A program made the position numbers and the translations under genes. Under the pieces are notes generated by a model. The model did not search any database. It was not told the DNA's origin and saw only the letters and a list, made by a program, of their open reading frames with translations. A DNA stretch of 10,984 nt from Pseudorhodobacter sp. (lineage in GTDB: Bacteria > Pseudomonadota > Alphaproteobacteria > Rhodobacterales > Rhodobacteraceae), in contig JAHEDL010000145.1 of the NCBI GenBank assembly GCA_024641255.1, positions 1-10,984 on the forward strand, read 5' to 3'. The stretch's first letter is position 1, and each line of letters opens with the position of its first letter. This document shows positions 7,020 through 10,984 of this stretch, one piece after another.

Positions 7020-8831
7020 ATGGCACGCGCACCCCTTCTCCAGCTTTCTGGCATCTCGCTGACTTTCGGCGGCAATCCCGTATTCGACGAGCTTGATCTT
7101 GTCGTTCAACCCGGCGACCGGGTGGCTCTTGTTGGCCGCAACGGTTCGGGCAAATCCACATTGATGAAGGTGATGGCCGGTCTGGTTGAACCTGACAAAG
7201 GCTTGCGCGTGGTGCCGCCCGGCGTGGTGGTGGGCTATATGGAACAAGACCCCGATCTGTCGGGGTTTGAAACCTTGGGCGATTACGCGGCGTCGCGTTT
7301 GCCTGTGGGCGAAGAATACAAGGTGCCGATGGTGGCCGAAGGGTTGAAGTTTAACCCCGACACCCCGGTTGCAACCGCATCGGGCGGTGAACGCCGCCGT
7401 GCCGCATTGGCCAAGCTGATGGCCGAAGCGCCTGAATTGATGCTGTTGGACGAACCGACCAACCACCTTGATATCCAAGCCATTGAATGGCTGGAAGAAG
7501 AGCTGAAAAACACCCGCACCGCCTTTGTGCTGATCAGCCACGACCGTGCGTTCTTGCGGGCGCTGACGAAGGCAACCTTGTGGATCGACCGCGGCCAGAT
7601 CCGCCGCCGCGAGGCCGGGTTTGACGGGTTTGAAGAATGGCGCGAAACCGTTTGGGCCGAAGAAGACGAAGCCCGCCACAAGCTGGATCGCAAGATCAAG
7701 GCCGAAGCGAAATGGGCGGTTGAAGGCATTTCTGCGCGGCGCAAGCGCAATCAGGGCCGCGTGCGCGCGCTGGCTGCGCTGCGCGAAGAGCGTGGCAGCC
7801 AAATCCGCCGCCAAGGCACCGCCGCGCTAGAGCTGGAATCGGGTCCGCAGTCGGGCAAAAAAGTGATCGAGGCCAAGGGCTTGGTCAAGATTTTTGGCGG
7901 CAAGACCATTGTTGACGGCTTTGATCTGCGCGTGCTGCGTGGTGACCGGATTGCCTTTGTTGGCCCGAACGGCGTTGGCAAAACCACGCTGCTGAAGATG
8001 CTGACGGGCGAACTCGCGCCGGATGAAGGCTCGGTTTCGCTGGGCACCAATCTGGAAATCGCGGTGTTCGATCAGGCGCGGGCGCGGCTGGACCCGAATG
8101 CCACGCTGTGGGACAGCCTGACCAACGATCCGCTGATGGCGGTTTCGGGCAGTTCCGATCAGGTGATGGTGCGCGGCAACCCCAAACACGTCGTCGCCTA
8201 TCTGAAGGACTTCTTGTTTGATGAACGGCAGGCCCGCGCGCCGGTCCGGTCGCTTTCGGGCGGCGAAAAGGCGCGGCTGTTGTTGGCCAAACTGATGGCG
8301 CAACCGTCTAACCTGTTGATTCTTGACGAACCGACCAACGATCTGGACGTTGAAACGCTGGATCTGCTGCAAGACATCTTGGGCGATTACGACGGCACCG
8401 TGCTGTTGGTCAGCCACGATCGCGATTTCATCGACCGGATCGCCACCGCGACGGTTGCACTGGAAGGCAATGGCCATGCCACCGCCTATCCGGGCGGCTG
8501 GTCGGATTATGCCGCCCAGCGGCAGGCCTCTGGCGGTGTGGTGCTGGAAAAACCATCCAGCCCGACTTATGCGCCGCAAAGCAAGCCCGCTGCGAAGAAA
8601 GCCGCAGAAGGCCTTAGCTTTACAGAGAAAAAGCGCCTAGAGGCTTTGCCCGGCGTGATTGCGAAACTGGAAGCCGAGATCAACAAGCTGTCTGATTTCA
8701 TTTCCGACCCAGAGATGTTCACCAAAGAACCGGTGAAGTTCCGCAAAGCGTCGGAAGGCATGGCAGAGCGGCAAGCCACTTTGGCAGCGGCCGAAGAAGA
8801 ATGGCTGCTGTTGGAAGAAAAGAACGCCTAA
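7020..8831 (+). CDS. uup: ABC-F family ATPase, Uup type
   Basis: A 603-residue cytoplasmic protein with two ABC domains and no membrane segments. ABC1 has Walker A GRNGSGKST at 39-47, signature SGGER at 121-125, Walker B MLLDEPTNHLD at 141-151 and switch His174. The charged inter-domain linker (about 200-270) includes ISARRKRNQGRVRALAALR, a segment characteristic of Uup. ABC2 has Walker A GPNGVGKTT at 315-323, LSGGEK at 412-417, Walker B LILDEPTNDLD at 433-443 and His466. Residues about 540-603 form the coiled-coil C-terminal domain typical of Uup, which binds DNA or ribosomes. Uup has been linked to precise transposon excision, branched-DNA handling and ribosome assembly. The ATG at 7020 is chosen because homology begins there (MARAPLLQLSGISLTFGG); upstream codons overlap olsB. 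It probably shares the olsB transcript. Confidence 0.93.
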   Translation: MARAPLLQLSGISLTFGGNPVFDELDLVVQPGDRVALVGRNGSGKSTLMKVMAGLVEPDKGLRVVPPGVVVGYMEQDPDLSGFETLGDYAASRLPVGEEYKVPMVAEGLKFNPDTPVATASGGERRRAALAKLMAEAPELMLLDEPTNHLDIQAIEWLEEELKNTRTAFVLISHDRAFLRALTKATLWIDRGQIRRREAGFDGFEEWRETVWAEEDEARHKLDRKIKAEAKWAVEGISARRKRNQGRVRALAALREERGSQIRRQGTAALELESGPQSGKKVIEAKGLVKIFGGKTIVDGFDLRVLRGDRIAFVGPNGVGKTTLLKMLTGELAPDEGSVSLGTNLEIAVFDQARARLDPNATLWDSLTNDPLMAVSGSSDQVMVRGNPKHVVAYLKDFLFDERQARAPVRSLSGGEKARLLLAKLMAQPSNLLILDEPTNDLDVETLDLLQDILGDYDGTVLLVSHDRDFIDRIATATVALEGNGHATAYPGGWSDYAAQRQASGGVVLEKPSSPTYAPQSKPAAKKAAEGLSFTEKKRLEALPGVIAKLEAEINKLSDFISDPEMFTKEPVKFRKASEGMAERQATLAAAEEEWLLLEEKNA

Positions 8832-9313
8832 TAACACAGATCGGCAGGCAGCGACGGCAGCAGGAAACTGCGATCGTCGCCGCTGCTGCCCGACAGGGTG
8901 CGAAAATCGGTTTCGCCTTCGAAACTTAGATCGTCACGCCCAACCGTCAGCAAAATCTTGTGATTTTTCTGGCCGGTCAGGGTGAAGCTGCCGGCATCGC
9001 CTTCCATCTGGCAGGCAAGGGTGTCGCCGCTGCGGTGGCAATCGGCCAGCCCGTGATATTCAAATCCGGTGCCGCGAAACGCCACGAAAACATCCAGCAT
9101 CGGTTCTGCGCCGTCGCCGCCCAGCGGTGAAATCATCACGCCGATTTGCGTCACCTGTTGCTGCGGGTGCTTGGCCAGATGGTCGGTATCGTAGCTGCGC
9201 ACAAAGCAGGCGTGGTTGCCCGCACCGGCGAAGTGGCTGTCATACACATTGCGCGCCACGGCCAGCGTTGGCACTGCGGCCGCTAGAAAAACAACACTTG
9301 TCAAAAAGCGCAT
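8828..9313 (-). CDS. Secreted four-cysteine protein of unknown function
   Basis: A 161-residue protein that I do not recognise. It begins with a Sec-type signal peptide (MRFLTSVVFLAAAVPTLAVA, probable cleavage after residue 20). The mature part has four cysteines (36, 92, 101 and 160), enough for two disulfides, which fits a periplasmic location. It reads as an all-beta protein, with alternating polar/hydrophobic strands around 52-60, 72-80, 108-113 and 119-125, and a C-terminal DDRSFLLPSLPADLC. No enzyme motif is visible. The start at 9313 puts the signal peptide at the N-terminus; the ribosome-binding region is only GGGGGCC and may lie in a hairpin. Its TAG stop overlaps the uup stop tail to tail. 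It lies 70 nt downstream of the decarboxylase on the same strand and may be cotranscribed. Confidence 0.7.
   Translation of the reverse strand: MRFLTSVVFLAAAVPTLAVARNVYDSHFAGAGNHACFVRSYDTDHLAKHPQQQVTQIGVMISPLGGDGAEPMLDVFVAFRGTGFEYHGLADCHRSGDTLACQMEGDAGSFTLTGQKNHKILLTVGRDDLSFEGETDFRTLSGSSGDDRSFLLPSLPADLCY
8856..8890. repeat. Inverted repeat at the convergent uup / secreted-protein junction
   Basis: GGCAGCAG (8856-8863) and CTGCTGCC (8883-8890) form a perfect 8-bp stem. Inside the 19-nt loop GCGA-TCG-TCGC can form a second small stem. It lies 25 nt past the uup stop, inside the 3' coding end of the opposing gene. There is no T-tract on either side, so it is not a standard terminator, but it could protect or pause the uup transcript. 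Confidence 0.4.
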
Positions 9314-9360
9314 GGCGGCCCCCGGATTGCACATGCGGCAATGGTGTCCTGTGGGCCGCC
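9314..9360 (-). repeat. Inverted repeat that could mask the start of the secreted-protein gene
   Basis: On the minus strand GGCGGCCC (9360-9353) is perfectly complementary to GGGCCGCC (9321-9314), which ends directly at the ATG. The 8-bp stem is all G-C with a 31-nt loop, and it would cover the only purine-rich ribosome-binding stretch. It matters only if transcripts start upstream of 9360, for example by readthrough from the decarboxylase. Confidence 0.4.
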
Positions 9361-9383
9361 CGGTCGGCAAGTGACAAATCCTG

Positions 9384-10769
9384 TCAGCGCGGCAGCAATT
9401 CGGCCACAACCTGCGGGATCATCATCACATCATCGCGGGTGCAATCAAATTGGCCCACCTGCACCCGGATGACATAGCGGCCATCGTGGCGGGTTTGCGT
9501 GAGGTAAATGCGGCCATCATCGTTGATGCGATTTAGCAAGGCTTCGGTTGCGGCATCGTTTTTCAGCGCGAAGGTGAAAAGCGAAAGAATTGGCTGGGTT
9601 ACGATCTGAACCTGATCCAGTTTCGCAAGCGCCGCGCAAGCCTCGTTCGCCCAGGCAACATGGTTGCGGATGCGGTTGCGCAAGCCTTCCAAACCATAGG
9701 CGCGCAAGGTGAACCACAGCTTCAGCGCGCGAAAACGGCGACCCAGCGGCACTGTCCATTCGTTGAAGTTCACGATTTCTTCGCGCCCGGCGGTTTCCAG
9801 ATAGGTCGGCCGCAGCCCAAGCGTTTTTACCTGCGGCGTCGGGTCACGCAGAAATTGCACGGCGCAATCAAACTGCGCGCCCAGCCATTTATGCGGGTTG
9901 AACACGATGGAATCAGCACCTTCGACCCCGGCCCACAGCGCACGAAATTCCGGGCAGATCATCGCAGACCCGGCCCAAGCCGCATCGACATGCATCGGCA
10001 GATCATGCGCCTTCGCCACCGCGATACATTCGGCAATCCGGTCAAACGCGCCAATAGAGGTGCCGCCCGCGCATAAAATCACCCCGGCGGGCAGCAACCC
10101 GGCCGCCTTGTCGGCGGCAATCGCGCCTGCCAAAGCGCCCGGTCGCATCGAAAATCCGGCATCGGTGGGGATCTTGACCAGATTTTCCTGGCCGACCCCG
10201 GCGACCCGAATGGCTTTGTCGACCGAAGAATGGGTTTGGGCGCTGGCATAGAACCGCAGCTGCGGCTGCCCCGACAGGCCCGCGATGTTGCCCGCAAACG
10301 CGGTTGCCTGTTCGCGCATCGTCAAGATTGCCGAAAGCGTGGTGGTGGTGGCGGAATCGTGCAGCGTGCCGGTAAAGCCCTTGGGCAGACCCAGCGCATC
10401 GCGCAGCCATTCGATCATCACCTGTTCGATTTCGGTGGCGGCGGGCGAGGTTTGCCACAGCATGCCCTGACAGGCCATCGCATTGGCCAGTTGTTCGGCC
10501 AGCATCGACGCCGGGGCGGCATTGGCGGGGAAATAGGCAAAGAAGCGCGGGTGCTGCCAATGCGTCATGCCCGGTGGCACGATGGCTTCGAAATCGGCAA
10601 AGATTTGCTGCATCGGCTCGGCGGTTTCGGGGGCCGTAGCGGGCAGTTGTGCGGCGATGGCACCGGGGGTTAGCGGCGCGCGCACCGGACGGTCGCGCAG
10701 GGTTGCGTGATAGTCATGCGCCCAATCGGCGGCGTGTTTCGACCAATGGCGCAGATCGTCGTGGTTCAT
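9384..10769 (-). CDS. Group II PLP-dependent decarboxylase related to aromatic-L-amino-acid decarboxylase
   Basis: A 461-residue, fold-type I PLP enzyme, probably cytoplasmic, expected to remove CO2 from an amino acid. Family landmarks, compared from memory with animal AADC, are WQHPRFFAYFP at 71-81, SPAATEIEQVMIEWL at 108-122, His180 in TQTHSSVDKA-like AQTHSSVDKA (PLP stacking), Asp262 in HVDAAWAGSA (PLP nitrogen), Lys294 in NPHKWLG (Schiff base) and Tyr323 in RPTYLET (catalytic-loop tyrosine of true decarboxylases). PLGRRFRALKLWF at 341-353 is also conserved. The start at 10769 has GGAG 7 nt upstream and matches where family sequence begins (LRHWSKHAADWAHDY). The frame is open to 10910, but the extra 47 residues are not family-like. 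Database names such as 'aspartate aminotransferase family' would be less specific. The substrate is uncertain because several pocket residues differ. Confidence 0.88.
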   Translation of the reverse strand: MNHDDLRHWSKHAADWAHDYHATLRDRPVRAPLTPGAIAAQLPATAPETAEPMQQIFADFEAIVPPGMTHWQHPRFFAYFPANAAPASMLAEQLANAMACQGMLWQTSPAATEIEQVMIEWLRDALGLPKGFTGTLHDSATTTTLSAILTMREQATAFAGNIAGLSGQPQLRFYASAQTHSSVDKAIRVAGVGQENLVKIPTDAGFSMRPGALAGAIAADKAAGLLPAGVILCAGGTSIGAFDRIAECIAVAKAHDLPMHVDAAWAGSAMICPEFRALWAGVEGADSIVFNPHKWLGAQFDCAVQFLRDPTPQVKTLGLRPTYLETAGREEIVNFNEWTVPLGRRFRALKLWFTLRAYGLEGLRNRIRNHVAWANEACAALAKLDQVQIVTQPILSLFTFALKNDAATEALLNRINDDGRIYLTQTRHDGRYVIRVQVGQFDCTRDDVMMIPQVVAELLPR

Positions 10770-10984
10770 TTCCGGCTCCCATACCCTTTTGGCACTGTGT
10801 CGCAGGCGGCTGGCGACAACAAGAGGCTTGGCGTGCGCCAGAATTTCGGCTAGGCAAGCGCCATGAAAACCACGGGCATCATCGGCATTTGCTGCATTAC
10901 CTGCTGACATACGTCACGCGGGCCCGTCACTCATTCCTTGCAAAGGATCAGGCTGATAGACCCGCGCTAGGAAAGCGCTTGGGC
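10770..10984. other. Intergenic region at the right edge with short repeats
   Basis: These 215 bases upstream of the decarboxylase contain no convincing gene. They hold an inverted repeat TGTCGC-N9-GCGACA (10798-10818), 29 nt from the decarboxylase ATG; an inverted repeat TGAC-ATAC-GTCA (10905-10916); a direct repeat CGTCAC spaced by 13 nt (10912 and 10925) flanking GGGCCC; and a small GCGCT/AGCGC stem at the very edge. A 14-codon ORF runs outward on the plus strand (10863-10907). No clear -35/-10 pair for the decarboxylase was found, so the repeats are candidate operators only. Confidence 0.35.

Noticed and set aside
6921..8579. Two long minus-strand frames opposite uup
   Set aside because: They mirror the codon structure of the ABC-F gene and show no motif; stop-free antisense frames are common at this GC content.
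10770..10910. N-terminal extension of the decarboxylase to an ATG at 10910
   Set aside because: The extra 47 residues do not resemble the family, while the ATG at 10769 has a good ribosome-binding site and starts at the conserved N-terminal helix.
1..10984. Defence system, CRISPR array, toxin-antitoxin pair or insertion sequence
   Set aside because: No repeat-spacer pattern, transposase, nuclease, helicase or reverse-transcriptase motif was seen; all sizeable genes belong to ordinary chromosomal families except one unknown secreted protein.

Overview
The window looks like a core-chromosome segment of a GC-rich alphaproteobacterium, most likely order Rhodobacterales (Rhodobacter/Paracoccaceae group). 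The reasons are: the block yceD(DUF177)-rpmF-plsX-fabH-ihfA-merR-tRNA-Pro with a divergent bamE; a long-family alphaproteobacterial dCTP deaminase; a high share of G/C-ending codons; and promoters of the TTGnnn-N16/17-TATGTT type with GC-rich discriminators. The assignment comes from recalled family resemblance, not from a search.

Left part (1-4800, all on the minus strand). In transcription order this holds yceD (DUF177), rpmF (ribosomal protein L32), plsX and fabH (phospholipid and fatty-acid initiation, joined by an ATGA overlap), ihfA (IHF alpha subunit), a MerR-type regulator with a long Ala/Pro tail, tRNA-Pro(GGG) with its own promoter and terminator, and the start of a dCTP deaminase gene that leaves the window. 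The block couples ribosome supply, membrane-lipid synthesis and nucleoid architecture. Internal promoters are visible before rpmF, ihfA and the tRNA.

Middle part (4800-8831). bamE (outer-membrane assembly lipoprotein) runs divergently from yceD and ends in a strong bidirectional terminator. It converges with a gene for an exported PTP/DSP-like phosphatase. That gene diverges from olsB (ornithine-lipid N-acyltransferase), which is followed 31 nt later by an ABC-F ATPase of the Uup type.

Right part (8828-10984, minus strand). A small secreted four-cysteine protein of unknown function overlaps the end of the ABC-F gene tail to tail. Upstream of it lies a group II PLP-dependent decarboxylase related to aromatic-L-amino-acid decarboxylase. 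The last 215 bases are non-coding as far as can be seen and hold short repeats and a tiny outward-facing Cys/Ile-rich ORF.

I saw no mobile element, CRISPR array, toxin-antitoxin pair or defence system. The most interesting points are local: substituted pocket residues in the decarboxylase, an exported phosphatase with an unusual catalytic layout next to a lipid gene, an olsB without olsA beside it, a start codon that may be masked by a hairpin, and a possible leader peptide at the right edge.
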